A DNA stretch of 64,000 nt from Altererythrobacter lutimaris (GTDB lineage: Bacteria > Pseudomonadota > Alphaproteobacteria > Sphingomonadales > Sphingomonadaceae), in NCBI RefSeq assembly GCF_013371495.1, contig NZ_JABWTA010000001.1, positions 2,640,693 to 2,704,692 of the forward strand, written 5' to 3'. The notes beneath the pieces are model-generated. The model saw only the letters and a program-made list of their open reading frames with translations, was not told the origin of the DNA and searched no databases. This document shows positions 37,681 through 47,162 of this stretch, in pieces; within the stretch, counting starts at the first letter, position 1; every line of letters starts with the position of its first letter. The translations under genes were made by a program, and so were the position numbers.

Positions 37681-39087
37681 GTGGGACGAGTATTGAATTC
37701 AGGTGTCGCAGCGCTCGCTTTGTTGAGTGTAACCAGCATGGCTTTTGCGCAGGATAGCGAGCCGGAAAACCTTCTACCCGACGCACAATCCGAGGAGCGA
37801 CAGGACGCGCAAACGCCCGCTGATGCGCAGCCGTCGAACATGGAAGAAGCCTTCCCCAGCATGGTCTCAGACCCGATGGTTCAAGGAGACATTGCATTTG
37901 AACCGGCTCCGCTTGTTCAGCCATGGAGCGTTGAAAACGTCGACCGGCTGATCTCTGTCATCGAAGGTATTGCTGCCGAAGGCCTCGATCCGGCCGATTA
38001 CGATTTGCAGGCGCTGCAAACGGCGGTTCAAACAGGACCATCACAAGAGCTTGATCAGCTCGCCAGCAAGAACTTCATATGGCTGGTCGAGGATCTGCGA
38101 GATGGTCGCACGCCGATGGAAGCGCGCGAGCAGTGGTTCGTAGTCGACCCCGACCGCGACCGTTTCCGTAGCGGTGTACTGCTTGCAGCTGCGGTCGAAA
38201 GCGGCGACATTGCTGGAACAATTGCTCAGCTCAATCCGACACATCCGGATTATGCGATGCTGAAAGCCGCGCTTGCGGACACGCCTGAAGAGGATACCGC
38301 GAAGCGCAAATTGATCCGTGCGAACATGGACCGGTGGCGCTGGCTTGGTCGTGATCTTGGCAAGCAATATCTCATTACTAATGTGCCTGAGTATCAGCTG
38401 CGGCTGACGGTGAATGACAACATCATTTCGACCTACCGCACTGTAGTCGGCAAACCCGGTCGTACGGCTACTCCGCAACTGGCAGAGACTGTCGAAGGCG
38501 TGGTTTTCAACCCAACCTGGACTGTGCCGCAGTCGATAGTTGTCGGAGAGGGACTTGGCGAAAAGGTCAAGAACAACCCTGCCTGGGCGAAGCGCAATGG
38601 CTATAAGCGTACGGAATATAATGGCTGGGTAGGCGTGGTGCAGCAGCCCGGGCCAGGCAATTCGCTAGGCCGGATGAAGCTCGACATGCCTAACGAGCAC
38701 GCCATTTTCCTGCACGACACACCCTCGCGGCACCTCTTCGCAAATGAGAATCGGGCGCTGAGCCACGGTTGCATTCGGACAGAACGTGCTCTGGAACTCG
38801 CAATCACCATGGCTATCCTGGGCAAGGGTGCCGAGCGAGCGGAAGTCATCCAAGTCGCAACTTCGGGTGAGTACACGAAGGTTCCGATCAAGAAGGAAAT
38901 GCCAGTCTACATCACCTATTTCACCATGGCGACCGACATCAATGGTGAGCTTTCGACCTTCGTGGACATCTACGATCGCGATGCGCCAGTGCTGGCAAGC
39001 CTCGATGCTCCGCGCGTCCAGAACCGCTCAGGTGAAAGTGATGATGAAGTCATTGTGATCGAGGATGATCCGCGCGCGGGCGGCTGA
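37681..39087 (+). CDS. L,D-transpeptidase (YcbB/LdtD-like)
   Basis: A 468-residue secreted peptidoglycan enzyme. A GTG start is followed by a signal peptide (cleavage near FAQD) and a long scaffold region resembling the YcbB domain (EGLDPADYDLQAL and RWLGRDLGKQYLITNVPEYQL). The YkuD catalytic domain has FLHDTPSRHLF and SHGCIRT with nucleophile Cys364. It makes 3-3 cross-links or attaches proteins to peptidoglycan. It converges with a second L,D-transpeptidase-type gene, the stops lying 13 bp apart. Confidence 0.93.
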   Translation: MGRVLNSGVAALALLSVTSMAFAQDSEPENLLPDAQSEERQDAQTPADAQPSNMEEAFPSMVSDPMVQGDIAFEPAPLVQPWSVENVDRLISVIEGIAAEGLDPADYDLQALQTAVQTGPSQELDQLASKNFIWLVEDLRDGRTPMEAREQWFVVDPDRDRFRSGVLLAAAVESGDIAGTIAQLNPTHPDYAMLKAALADTPEEDTAKRKLIRANMDRWRWLGRDLGKQYLITNVPEYQLRLTVNDNIISTYRTVVGKPGRTATPQLAETVEGVVFNPTWTVPQSIVVGEGLGEKVKNNPAWAKRNGYKRTEYNGWVGVVQQPGPGNSLGRMKLDMPNEHAIFLHDTPSRHLFANENRALSHGCIRTERALELAITMAILGKGAERAEVIQVATSGEYTKVPIKKEMPVYITYFTMATDINGELSTFVDIYDRDAPVLASLDAPRVQNRSGESDDEVIVIEDDPRAGG

Positions 39088-39100
39088 TCAGATTGCCTTA

Positions 39101-39817
39101 TCAGTAGCGTGCTTGTCCCATCGGGACGCGGGCAGCGCGCAGGGCCTGACCGCTTGCCAAGAGTTCATAGGCTCCGCTTGGCGACGACAGATTGATGCTG
39201 CCGTCTTCTTCCCAGCCGAGGCTGTCCGCATATATCATTCGGCCACCTGAAAGATTGAGCAGGGCAATGCGAAATTGCTCGGTTCCCAGCGCAAAACACC
39301 CATTGGAGCGGCCAAGGCGGCCCCATTTATCAATATGGCTTGGCTCAGCATAGTCCGCGCGGTGCATGACGATGTAGCGGCGCAGTGCGGCTTCATTGGT
39401 TGCATCCAACCCGCCCAAGCGGACTGATGTTCCGTAACGCCCGACATACCATTCCCAAGTGACATAGGCCCCTTTGCTGCTCGCATTGGAACCTTCGACA
39501 TTGGAATATTGATTGAGATAACCGTCATGCTCGGGATCAGAGCCAGAGCCGTGTGTCACGTAATAGGAATTGACCTCTTCTAGCCCGAGATTGACGAAGT
39601 GAAAGCGCGGCTTTGACGAGTGCAAACCGTAATCGGCAATTGCAACAATATCGCGCTTCCAGATCGCATCGCCGGCCTTGTCAAGCTGCTGGCGGGCAAG
39701 CTCGAACAGCGCGCGATCCCGCGTCGAGCCCTTGCGAACCTGCGCAAAAACACGCGTCGGCAGCGCTAAGGCTGCGCTGGCGGCTACAGTGCCTTTCAAG
39801 AGATCGCGTCGTTTCAT
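39101..39817 (-). CDS. Murein L,D-transpeptidase catalytic domain protein (YkuD_2 type)
   Basis: A 238-residue exported protein with a twin-arginine-like leader (KRRDLLKGTVAASAALALP). The catalytic region has VTHGSGSDPEHDGY, IVMHRADY (His152) and GRSNGCFALG with presumed nucleophile Cys174, the arrangement of the YkuD_2 family. It probably acts on cell-wall peptides. Convergent with a larger YcbB-like enzyme. Confidence 0.87.
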   Translation of the reverse strand: MKRRDLLKGTVAASAALALPTRVFAQVRKGSTRDRALFELARQQLDKAGDAIWKRDIVAIADYGLHSSKPRFHFVNLGLEEVNSYYVTHGSGSDPEHDGYLNQYSNVEGSNASSKGAYVTWEWYVGRYGTSVRLGGLDATNEAALRRYIVMHRADYAEPSHIDKWGRLGRSNGCFALGTEQFRIALLNLSGGRMIYADSLGWEEDGSINLSSPSGAYELLASGQALRAARVPMGQARY

Positions 39818-39877
39818 GGTTCTTAGACTACTACAGCAATTCTATAGTTCCCGTGAACAGCCAATCGCCCACAATGC

Positions 39878-41329
39878 TTAATTCGCCTCGTGGATCGCTT
39901 TGGCCGCCATGCCAAGCTTTATAAGACCTGGCATGTTATCCTTCATCACCTTGGAAACGTTGGCAAATTGAGCAAGCTTTGGATTGCCTTCGGCGGCCAT
40001 CTTGGCAAAAGTAGGCCCAGTCATATCCAAGCGCGACTTGCTCATCCAGGCGCTGAGTTTCTCGTCCTGCATCCATGATCCTCGGTTCATCATATTGATA
40101 AACTGCGAATAGGGGAACGTCGCGGGCGTATCCGTCAATGGGCCGGGAGCGGCCATGGCGTTGCGTTTGTTGTCGTCGTCGTAATTCGCTTCGAGCCAAG
40201 CGGTAATCGCAGCGCTATAAACAACCAGCGGGACCATGAGCGGCTGAAGCACAATGGTGTCGCCGCGGAAGATCGGACCTGATTTGCCGCGTGCTTCGAA
40301 TGGTACAGCAGATGCCGTGCAATCGATGAACAACGTGTTCTGAGGCACGGAGACTTCGGTTTCCTCGAGCACCATCTTGCCGGGCTCGACCGACAGAACA
40401 TGGCCTGCCCGGATGACGTGCTTGATCTGGCGCAGGATCTCGATTTCACCGCGCGAGATGATTGCGAAGTGGAACATCTCTGGCTCAACCTCTTCGTCGA
40501 TGCGCAGATAATAGTCTTTCTCCGCCATCATCCGCATCATCTCAGGGCCGTCTTCAGCCTTGCCGGCGGCTTCCATCAACCCGACTTGCATTTGCATGAC
40601 GGCTTCGATGAAGTCTTCGCCGGGCTGGACATAATCGCGATTCCACAGCCAGCTTTCGCGTGGGCGCACCCAGCTGATGGCCTCCGGATCAACGCCTGCC
40701 TGGATCAGCCAGACGCCTGTATCCATCGCGGTCTTGCCCGCTCCCAAGATGACGTAGTGCTCAGGCAGGTCATCGGGCCTTTTCCAAAGCTGCGGCAAGT
40801 CTCCCGGCGGTGCGACTTGAACATCGCCAATCTCAGCAAAGGGTCGCTTGTGAGTAGAAGGCACTGATGTCTGATAGAATGTCGCATCGACCAGCTTTCG
40901 ACGCACGGTGACAGTGGTCTCTTCACCGGACAGAATGGATCTGAAACGAGCCGTGCCATCCTCATCGCGTCCCGTGAATTCACTCAAGCGATGATAGTCG
41001 ACGCGCCCGCTTGGCAGCAGGCGCATGTTCATTACTTTCTCGAAGTAAGCGAGGACTTCTGTTCCGCTGGCAAGCGCGTGCAGACCCTTATTGGGGCCGT
41101 GCGTGTCGATATGCTCGCTAGGAAAGGCCATGGAATTGACGCCATAGGTTCGGCTCGGCTGGTGCAGCGCGACGAAGCCATAAGCATCGTTCCAGTGACC
41201 ACCTGGTTTGGAGTGCTTGTCAACGAAAGTGATGTGGCAGTCAGGATCTTCGTCGAGCAACGTGTCCGCAAAGGCGAGGCCCACGGCGCCCGCGCCGACG
41301 ATAAGGTAGTCCGTTTCGAGATTGGCCAT
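39878..41329 (-). CDS. FAD/NAD(P)-binding oxidoreductase
   Basis: A 483-residue flavoprotein with an N-terminal dinucleotide fold (DYLIVGAGAVGLAFADTLL), the FVDKHSKPGGHW stretch, and a second nucleotide-binding motif (VILGAGKTAMDTGVWLIQ). It resembles flavin-dependent monooxygenase-like proteins; the reaction is unknown. The start at 41329 is set by AAGGAG six nt upstream. It is the last gene of a leftward run that starts with ispG. Confidence 0.8.
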   Translation of the reverse strand: MANLETDYLIVGAGAVGLAFADTLLDEDPDCHITFVDKHSKPGGHWNDAYGFVALHQPSRTYGVNSMAFPSEHIDTHGPNKGLHALASGTEVLAYFEKVMNMRLLPSGRVDYHRLSEFTGRDEDGTARFRSILSGEETTVTVRRKLVDATFYQTSVPSTHKRPFAEIGDVQVAPPGDLPQLWKRPDDLPEHYVILGAGKTAMDTGVWLIQAGVDPEAISWVRPRESWLWNRDYVQPGEDFIEAVMQMQVGLMEAAGKAEDGPEMMRMMAEKDYYLRIDEEVEPEMFHFAIISRGEIEILRQIKHVIRAGHVLSVEPGKMVLEETEVSVPQNTLFIDCTASAVPFEARGKSGPIFRGDTIVLQPLMVPLVVYSAAITAWLEANYDDDNKRNAMAAPGPLTDTPATFPYSQFINMMNRGSWMQDEKLSAWMSKSRLDMTGPTFAKMAAEGNPKLAQFANVSKVMKDNMPGLIKLGMAAKAIHEAN

Positions 41330-41391
41330 GCGCTGCTCCTTCACCTTTCGGCAGGTCGCCTAACATGCCAAACCCGAACCGCGAAGCGCAA

Positions 41392-41931
41392 TCAGCGCGA
41401 GCCCATGATCATCCGATCGTCTGCGATCCGCACTGAGCCGATTTGTGAGAGATAGGATTGTCCGAGCAAGGATATCTCTAGCCCTTCCGGAATGATGACG
41501 GCATCAACATCATAGCGTGTCATGCCGCCAATTTCGATTTGTTTAATACGAGCTGGGACACCGTAGACTGCGCCGCTTGCACCCGTCCCGATTCTGCGCA
41601 CGTCTGCGTCGTACCAATGCAAGCCAGCAGAGATCGCATCCTGACCTGTCAGTGCGATGACGCTCGCCCCGGTATCGACCATCATTCGGATCGATGTACC
41701 CCCGACCGTGGCGTCGGCATAGAAATGACCGTCGCTTTGGCGGGGCAGCGTATGTTCACCGGCATACCAGTCTGCGGTTCGCGCCCCGGCTTGCGAATTG
41801 TGCAGTTGGTAATCGGAGGCAATCTCTGCAGTTTGCGCGCCCTCCCTAACCGAGTCTTCCTGAGAGGGGGACGCAATCAGCACGGCGATAAGACAAGCGC
41901 CAAAGGCAAAGGCGAGATATCGGCTCAGCAT
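41392..41931 (-). CDS. Retropepsin-like aspartic protease
   Basis: A 179-residue membrane-anchored protein with an N-terminal hydrophobic helix (about 4–20) and a retropepsin fold. The single catalytic motif MMVDTGASVIALT places Asp86, preceded by the flap-like strand ATVGGTSIRM and followed by GVPARIKQIEIGG and LLGQSYLSQIG. Such proteins form dimers like retroviral proteases and face the periplasm. Substrate unknown. 24 bp downstream of the deacetylase gene. Confidence 0.9.
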   Translation of the reverse strand: MLSRYLAFAFGACLIAVLIASPSQEDSVREGAQTAEIASDYQLHNSQAGARTADWYAGEHTLPRQSDGHFYADATVGGTSIRMMVDTGASVIALTGQDAISAGLHWYDADVRRIGTGASGAVYGVPARIKQIEIGGMTRYDVDAVIIPEGLEISLLGQSYLSQIGSVRIADDRMIMGSR

Positions 41932-41955
41932 GGGTTCGAACTTATCGTCTCAGCG

Positions 41956-42900
41956 TTAACCCTCTCTAAAGCCCGCAATTGTGTTTGGATGGGCACGGTT
42001 CGCTCGCGCCATGGCCAGCATAGACCGCGCATGTCTTTGTCCGACCACGCGCTGATCATCGCCATAGCCGCCACCCAGAGCCGATGCGATCGGCAATCCG
42101 CGGCCGCGCGACTGATCCACGACAAAGGTGTCACGCGCGATCAAGCCCTCATCGCTTAGGTTTAGTCGCCCCAGTCTGTCCTCAGCATGTGGATCGACCC
42201 CGGCCTGATAGAACACGAAATCAGGCGCGAACTGATCAAGCACTTGCGGCAAGCGCCGCGACAATTCTTCCATGAACCCGTCATCATCGATCCCGTCAGT
42301 AAGGCCTATGTCGAGGCTGGAGCGTGCCTTGCGCACGGGGAAGTTCTTATCTGCGTGCATGGAGAATGTGAACACATCCTCGCGGCCCGCCAGCAGGCTC
42401 GCCGTGCCATCGCCTTGATGAACGTCGAGATCGACGATCAGGACGCGTACCGCGTCGCCTTCTGCGATCAAGCGATTGGTGGCTACGGCGAGATCATTGA
42501 ACACGCAATAACCAGCGCCGGTGTCATGCAGCGCATGGTGACTTCCTGCAGCCGAGTTTGCGGCATAGCCATGCTGCATCGCGAGCTTGGCCGCGAGCCA
42601 TGTCCCGCCATTGGTATGCCTAACGCGGCTGGCTATGGCTGGCGTGACGGGAAAGCCGATCCGGCGTTCCTTCTCGCGCGGGACCTCGGCTCGGAAGACT
42701 TCATCGACATAGCTCGGGCAATGGACCGCCTCGAGCCACTGCCGAGGCATGGGCTCGGGTGCATATTCTGTGATCGCTTCGCCGCTTTCGCGCCCAAACT
42801 CGCGCAGCGCTTCCATCACAAGGTAGTATTTGTCGAATTTGAAGGTCCCGCGCGTCGGACGCGGCGCCATGTAGTCAGCGTGATGAACGACGTGGAGCAC
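41956..42900 (-). CDS. Histone-deacetylase-family amidohydrolase
   Basis: A 314-residue zinc hydrolase of the class II/IV HDAC-like family. Seen: GSHHALHDTGAGYCVFND with the tandem His pair, VDLDVHQGDGTA with zinc ligands Asp and His, and YQAGVDPHAEDRLG with the third Asp. Bacterial members deacetylate small amines or lysine side chains. The start is GTG at 42900 (MLHVVHH), 10 nt after the preceding gene's stop; a TTG at 42924 would overlap that gene. Confidence 0.9.
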   Translation of the reverse strand: MLHVVHHADYMAPRPTRGTFKFDKYYLVMEALREFGRESGEAITEYAPEPMPRQWLEAVHCPSYVDEVFRAEVPREKERRIGFPVTPAIASRVRHTNGGTWLAAKLAMQHGYAANSAAGSHHALHDTGAGYCVFNDLAVATNRLIAEGDAVRVLIVDLDVHQGDGTASLLAGREDVFTFSMHADKNFPVRKARSSLDIGLTDGIDDDGFMEELSRRLPQVLDQFAPDFVFYQAGVDPHAEDRLGRLNLSDEGLIARDTFVVDQSRGRGLPIASALGGGYGDDQRVVGQRHARSMLAMARANRAHPNTIAGFREG

Positions 42901-42910
42901 TGAACCAGGC

Positions 42911-43198
42911 TTAATCGTCGCCAATCTCGATCTTGTCGACCTTCAACCGGTCGATCCGCGCGTCCCGGATACGCAGGCGGCCAACCGCCATGCGCCCGAC
43001 GGCCAAGGCTCCGATTGCGACAGCTCCCATTGCAAGAGCACCCAGCGCAAACGCTCCAACTGCGACCGCACCAACTGAGCGGGCGCTGGTTGAAGGCGAA
43101 GCGATCGACTCTGGAGTGCGAACTGTCGGAAGTTGCCGCAACTTTTCAGGGTCACTGGCCGCATCTACATTGATAGAGTGCTCAACCCGCTCCGGCAT
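42911..43198 (-). CDS. Pentad-repeat protein of unknown function
   Basis: About 95 residues, with the start at 43198 lying 4 nt after the ispG stop. The first 40 residues are ordinary, but residues about 43–93 are a strict five-residue repeat: GAVAV, GAFAL, GALAM, GAVAI, GALAV, GRMAV, GRLRI, RDARI, DRLKV, DKIEI. Two positions per pentad are hydrophobic. The repeat is at first neutral and then becomes charged. Such regularity suggests a beta-solenoid or a stacked membrane-associated sheet. No family named. Confidence 0.65.
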   Translation of the reverse strand: MPERVEHSINVDAASDPEKLRQLPTVRTPESIASPSTSARSVGAVAVGAFALGALAMGAVAIGALAVGRMAVGRLRIRDARIDRLKVDKIEIGDD

Positions 43199-43202
43199 AA
43201 GG

Positions 43203-44342
43203 CTACTCCGCTGCTTCCGCATGCGGGTCAAATGCAACCGCTTCGCCTGCTTCAATCGCCGCGGCTTTCTCTTCGACCAGCTTCACAATGTGGTCGAGCA
43301 TATCGTCGCTCTGGACGTGGTGATCGGTGACGCCGGAGAGATAGACCATGTGCTTACCATTGCCGCCGCCGGTGATCCCGATATCGGTCTCGCGCGCTTC
43401 GCCCGGACCGTTGACGACGCAGCCGAGCACAGACAGGCTCATCGGTGTCTTGATATGCTCGAGCCGCTCTTCAAGCGCTTCGACTGTGCGGATCACATCG
43501 AAACCCTGACGCGAACAGCTGGGGCATGACACAACACGCACACCGCGTGTCCTGAGGCCGAGCGCTTTCAGCATTTCAAAGCCGACGCGCACTTCCTGCT
43601 CGGGCTCTGCCGAGAGAGACACGCGGATCGTATCACCAATCCCCGCCCAAAGCAGCGAGCCAATGCCGATTGAGCTCTTGACCGTACCGCCGATAAGGCC
43701 GCCTGCTTCAGTAATGCCCAAATGCAGCGGGCAATCCACCGCGTCAGCCAGCCCGTGATAGGCGGCGACCGCTAGGAACACATCGCTGGCTTTCACAGCG
43801 ACCTTGTATTCGTGGAAGTCGTGATCCTGCAGCAGCTTGATATGGTCGAGCGCGCTTTCGATCAGCGCTTCCGGGCAAGGTTCGCCATACTTCTCCAGCA
43901 GGTCCTTCTCGAGGCTGCCAGCGTTGACTCCAATGCGGATTGCGCAGCCGTTTGCTTTGGCAGCGCGGACGACTTCAGCCACACGATCTGAAGAGCCGAT
44001 ATTGCCGGGATTGATGCGCAGACAGGCCGCGCCAGCATCAGCAGCTTCAAGCGCGCGTTTGTAGTGGAAGTGGATGTCCGCGACGATCGGCACGCGCGCG
44101 GCCTTGGTGATCTTGCTGAAGGCTTCGCTCGCTTCCACCGTAGGCACGGAAACGCGAATAATGTCAGCGCCTGCCTCTTCGCACCGACGGATCTGGTCGA
44201 GCGTCGCGACCGCATCCTCAGTCGGCGTGTTGGTCATAGTCTGAACGGTGATCGGCGCATCGCCGCCCACGGGCACATCGCCGACCATGATCTGGCGGCA
44301 TTCGCGCCGTTCAATCGTTCTCCAGGGCCTGATTGCGTTCAT
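43203..44342 (-). CDS. ispG: 4-hydroxy-3-methylbut-2-en-1-yl diphosphate synthase
   Basis: A 379-residue [4Fe-4S] enzyme of the MEP isoprenoid pathway converting MEcPP to HMBPP. The TIM-barrel part has [28 protein letters not shown] and RINPGNIG. The cluster cysteines are Cys273 and Cys276 (CPSC) and Cys308 ([12 protein letters not shown]). Its leader carries a 27-nt element also found upstream of ruvA. First gene of a probable five-gene leftward operon. Confidence 0.96.
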   Translation of the reverse strand: MNAIRPWRTIERRECRQIMVGDVPVGGDAPITVQTMTNTPTEDAVATLDQIRRCEEAGADIIRVSVPTVEASEAFSKITKAARVPIVADIHFHYKRALEAADAGAACLRINPGNIGSSDRVAEVVRAAKANGCAIRIGVNAGSLEKDLLEKYGEPCPEALIESALDHIKLLQDHDFHEYKVAVKASDVFLAVAAYHGLADAVDCPLHLGITEAGGLIGGTVKSSIGIGSLLWAGIGDTIRVSLSAEPEQEVRVGFEMLKALGLRTRGVRVVSCPSCSRQGFDVIRTVEALEERLEHIKTPMSLSVLGCVVNGPGEARETDIGITGGGNGKHMVYLSGVTDHHVQSDDMLDHIVKLVEEKAAAIEAGEAVAFDPHAEAAE

Positions 44343-44374
44343 CTTATTGCCATTTTCCCTGTCTGCCAGAGGCC

Positions 44375-44401
44375 TGTTGGATACACATGTTACACAGTCC
44401 T
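44375..44401 (-). promoter_or_regulatory. 27-nt element shared with the ruvA upstream region (copy B)
   Basis: On the minus strand this contains GTGTAACATGTGTATCC and ends 32 nt before the ispG start. It matches 30573–30599 at 26 of 27 positions, with further TTTT-rich similarity upstream. Position suggests a promoter or operator of ispG. Between it and 44641 I see no other structure. Confidence 0.6.
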
Positions 44402-44641
44402 GAGACTAAAAGTTCCGCGCTCGCACGGGCTTGCATTGCGGATATGGCAATTGTGCGACGAAAGGCGAGCAGAAAATCCATCATTTGCCGCCCTAGCATC
44501 GCTTGGCGTCCTAGGAAATGAACAGGCTGGACTTGTCGAAACGCGACAATTTGCAGGCGGCCGTTTGACTTGCGCGTGGTTTGTGCGGAGGATCGACCTC
44601 AAGCGCATTGACCGCTTGCATAGCCGAAGGGGGCTCGGCAT

Positions 44642-45952
44642 TTGATTTCCAATCCAACGATGACGGACAGCAAAGGCTTTCGTCTGTTCACGATCCTGAT
44701 GCTGTACGTGGCGCAAGGAATTCCCATTGGCCTCATCGACTTCGCGATCCCGGCATGGATGGCGACTAATGGCGCGACTGCGTTCGAGATTGCCTATGTC
44801 ATCGGCTTGGCCGGCATGCCTTGGGCGATGAAGTTCATCAATGGTGCGATTATTGACCGCTACACATTCCTTTCCATGGGAAGACGCAGAGCGTGGCTGA
44901 TTGGCTCACAGTTCGTCATGGTGGCTGCACTGATTGCAGCGGCCTTCATCGATCCAGCTCCGCGCGACTATGTCTTGTTGGGGGCGATTGCCTTTGCGGT
45001 TTATACAGCAGTTGTCTTTCAGGATGTCGCTGCCGACGCGCTTGCGGTGGACATTTCATTGAGCTCAGAACGCGGAATCACCGGTGGGCTCATGTCAGGC
45101 GGACAAGCGCTGGGGATCGCGATTGCAGCAGCCTTGGCAGGCACCATCATCTTTTTCTTTGGTATCTCCGCAGCCTTCCTTGCTTGCGGGATCTGCATGG
45201 CTGCCGTTTGCGCCTATCTTGTCTGGGTGAGGGAGCGAAGTGGAGAAAGGCGACTGCCGTGGAGTGAAGGGGAAGCGCATCCCATCAGTGTTGCGATTAA
45301 GCCAACTGATTGGCTCAACCTTCTCAAAGTCGCTCTTAGAAGGCTGCTCCGCAAACACAGTATCATCTGGCTGCTGCCGCTGTTCTGCCGAGGGATCGGC
45401 TATGGGTTCATGGCGGTCGCCATTCCGCTCATCGCCGCCAATTATGCCGGTTGGAATGAAGCACAGCTTGGCTCTGCCAATGGGACTGCAAACTTGATTG
45501 CTGCGCTAATAGTGATGACGGTAGGTGGATACCTTACGTCGAGATTGGGCGCGAAGCCCATGCAGATTTGCACGTTCTCAGTCTATGCCGCAGCGATTAT
45601 TAGCTTCGCGCTTTTAGAGCCAAGTTGGTCTACCCCTCTGATTATGATGATAATCGTCGTTGGTCAGACAATCACCTATACCCTCACTGGCCCACCCATC
45701 GCAGCCATCAATATGACGTTTTGCGATCCCAGAACGGGCGCGACGCAGTTTTCAATCTATATGGCCGTGGTCAATCAGGGGATTGTCTTTGGTAGCTTCG
45801 CATTCGCACTGCTCGAAAGCTGGGGCGGGATTGCCAATGCATTCATCGCATTAGCGCTCATCTTTGTATTGGCCGCAGGCGTGGTTTTCGTCCTGCGATT
45901 GCCTGATGATCGAGAACACGTACAAGAAAGCGCGGCTGAAGCTTTCGCTTAG
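44642..45952 (+). CDS. Major facilitator superfamily transporter (AmpG-like)
   Basis: A 436-residue inner-membrane protein with about twelve helices. Seen: LYVAQGIPIGLIDFAIPAW in helix 1, GMPWAMKFINGAIIDRY and FLSMGRRRAWLIGSQF forming the loop 2–3 signature, and ADALAVDISLSSERG. This resembles AmpG-type muropeptide permeases, though the substrate cannot be fixed. The frame opens with TTG at 44642 after AAGGGGG; an ATG at 44660 without a Shine–Dalgarno is the alternative. Confidence 0.87.
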   Translation: MISNPTMTDSKGFRLFTILMLYVAQGIPIGLIDFAIPAWMATNGATAFEIAYVIGLAGMPWAMKFINGAIIDRYTFLSMGRRRAWLIGSQFVMVAALIAAAFIDPAPRDYVLLGAIAFAVYTAVVFQDVAADALAVDISLSSERGITGGLMSGGQALGIAIAAALAGTIIFFFGISAAFLACGICMAAVCAYLVWVRERSGERRLPWSEGEAHPISVAIKPTDWLNLLKVALRRLLRKHSIIWLLPLFCRGIGYGFMAVAIPLIAANYAGWNEAQLGSANGTANLIAALIVMTVGGYLTSRLGAKPMQICTFSVYAAAIISFALLEPSWSTPLIMMIIVVGQTITYTLTGPPIAAINMTFCDPRTGATQFSIYMAVVNQGIVFGSFAFALLESWGGIANAFIALALIFVLAAGVVFVLRLPDDREHVQESAAEAFA

Positions 45953-45984
45953 CCGCGCCGTTCAGGTTTATCAGACTTGACGTT

Positions 45985-46629
45985 TTACCAGCGTACCAGA
46001 GGCGGCACGACAAGGCGTCCGACAATCGCCATGATCACGACAGGCGCGACGTGCGAGATGCCCAGATGCGTCACGCTATCGATGCTGCAGGAAATTCCGA
46101 AAGCCGCTGTGCCAAGCGCCCCAGCCGCCAGCCCTGTGAACCAGCCGGCAGGGTTAAGCGAGACCGGCGCACCGCGACGCAGCCACAGCGTAAGCGCAGC
46201 GCCTGTTACCAGCGATGCAGCGAGCGAGGATGTGATGCAGTGCGTTGCAAACAGGCTGCCAAGGCCGACATGGCCTTCATGCGCTGCAGGGATGATGCTC
46301 ATGATCGCTGCAAGCGGAAGGACTGCGAGCATAGCGCTGGCCCATTTGGGCGCGTCGTGACGATTGCCCACACGAGGGCTCGCCATCATGATGACAGAGG
46401 ATGCGGCTGCGAGGCCTAGCACCAGCAGCAGGCCGCTTGTGACCCAGAAGAAGGGCGCCGCTTCGCCTTCGACGATGCCGTGCCAGAAACCTTCAAACAG
46501 CAGGATGCCGACGACGCTGATCGCGCCGGCAATTGCGACCAGAATGGCTCCGTCGCGCGCGCTGAAAGCTCGGACCGGTTCCAGATCTTCCGTCAGGCTG
46601 GCGATCATGTTCTCTCTAGAGGCGTTCAT
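45985..46629 (-). CDS. nrsF: NrsF-family membrane anti-sigma factor (DUF1109)
   Basis: A 214-residue protein with six hydrophobic helices after a short polar N-terminus. It carries two single cysteines, Cys131 (ATHCITSS) and Cys181 (ISCSIDS), at the positions reported as functionally important in Caulobacter NrsF. NrsF holds the sigma factor SigF inactive at the membrane until heavy-metal or oxidative stress releases it. It lies 2 nt downstream of sigF. Confidence 0.92.
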   Translation of the reverse strand: MNASRENMIASLTEDLEPVRAFSARDGAILVAIAGAISVVGILLFEGFWHGIVEGEAAPFFWVTSGLLLVLGLAAASSVIMMASPRVGNRHDAPKWASAMLAVLPLAAIMSIIPAAHEGHVGLGSLFATHCITSSLAASLVTGAALTLWLRRGAPVSLNPAGWFTGLAAGALGTAAFGISCSIDSVTHLGISHVAPVVIMAIVGRLVVPPLVRW

Positions 46630-46631
46630 TG

Positions 46632-47162
46632 TTATTCTGCTTTCTCAACGAGCGCGGACAATTTCTTCAGGCCGCGATGGATATTCACTTTGACCAGGCT
46701 TTCGCTCTGGCCGGTTCGTTCAGCCGCTTCCCTGATGGAATGGCCTTCGATCTTCACAAGCTCGATCACTTCGGCTTGTTTGTCAGGTAAATGGATGAAC
46801 AGACGTTCCAGGCTCACGCGCGCTGCGATGGCTTCTTCATCGCTTTCTTCGATCGCATCATTGTCTTCGAGAAGATCGCTTTCATGCTTGTAGACTTTGC
46901 GAAGGTGGTCGACCCAGCGATAGCGTGCAATGGCAGCAAGCCAGGGAAGAAACGGACGGGTCTTGTCCCAGGTGGACCGCTTGTTGTGAACCGCGAGCAG
47001 CACATCCTGCACCAGATCATCGAGCTGATGCGGAGGGACGCGCCGGCGGAAATACCGCTCCAGCCACAGGCCCGCTTCTGACAGCAGCACATTGTAGGCG
47101 GTTTTGTCGCCGCCTTGCGATGCTGTCATCAAACGGGCGAGGGTGGCTTCGTCAGCGATCAT
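46632..47162 (-). CDS. sigF: ECF sigma factor SigF
   Basis: A 176-residue ECF RNA polymerase sigma factor. Region 2 has HQLDDLVQDVLLAVHNKRSTWD and PWLAAIARYRWVDHLRK; region 4 has LPDKQAEVIELVKIEGHSIREAAERTG (read in parts) with its helix–turn–helix. It overlaps the doxX stop by 4 nt and is followed by nrsF, the order found in SigF systems. It should recognise the two GTAAC[CG]-N16-CGAA sites upstream of this operon and of the divergent one. Confidence 0.94.
   Translation of the reverse strand: MIADEATLARLMTASQGGDKTAYNVLLSEAGLWLERYFRRRVPPHQLDDLVQDVLLAVHNKRSTWDKTRPFLPWLAAIARYRWVDHLRKVYKHESDLLEDNDAIEESDEEAIAARVSLERLFIHLPDKQAEVIELVKIEGHSIREAAERTGQSESLVKVNIHRGLKKLSALVEKAE

Noticed and set aside
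42187-42903. 238-codon + strand frame over the HDAC-like gene
   Set aside because: The opposite strand encodes all HDAC metal-binding motifs.
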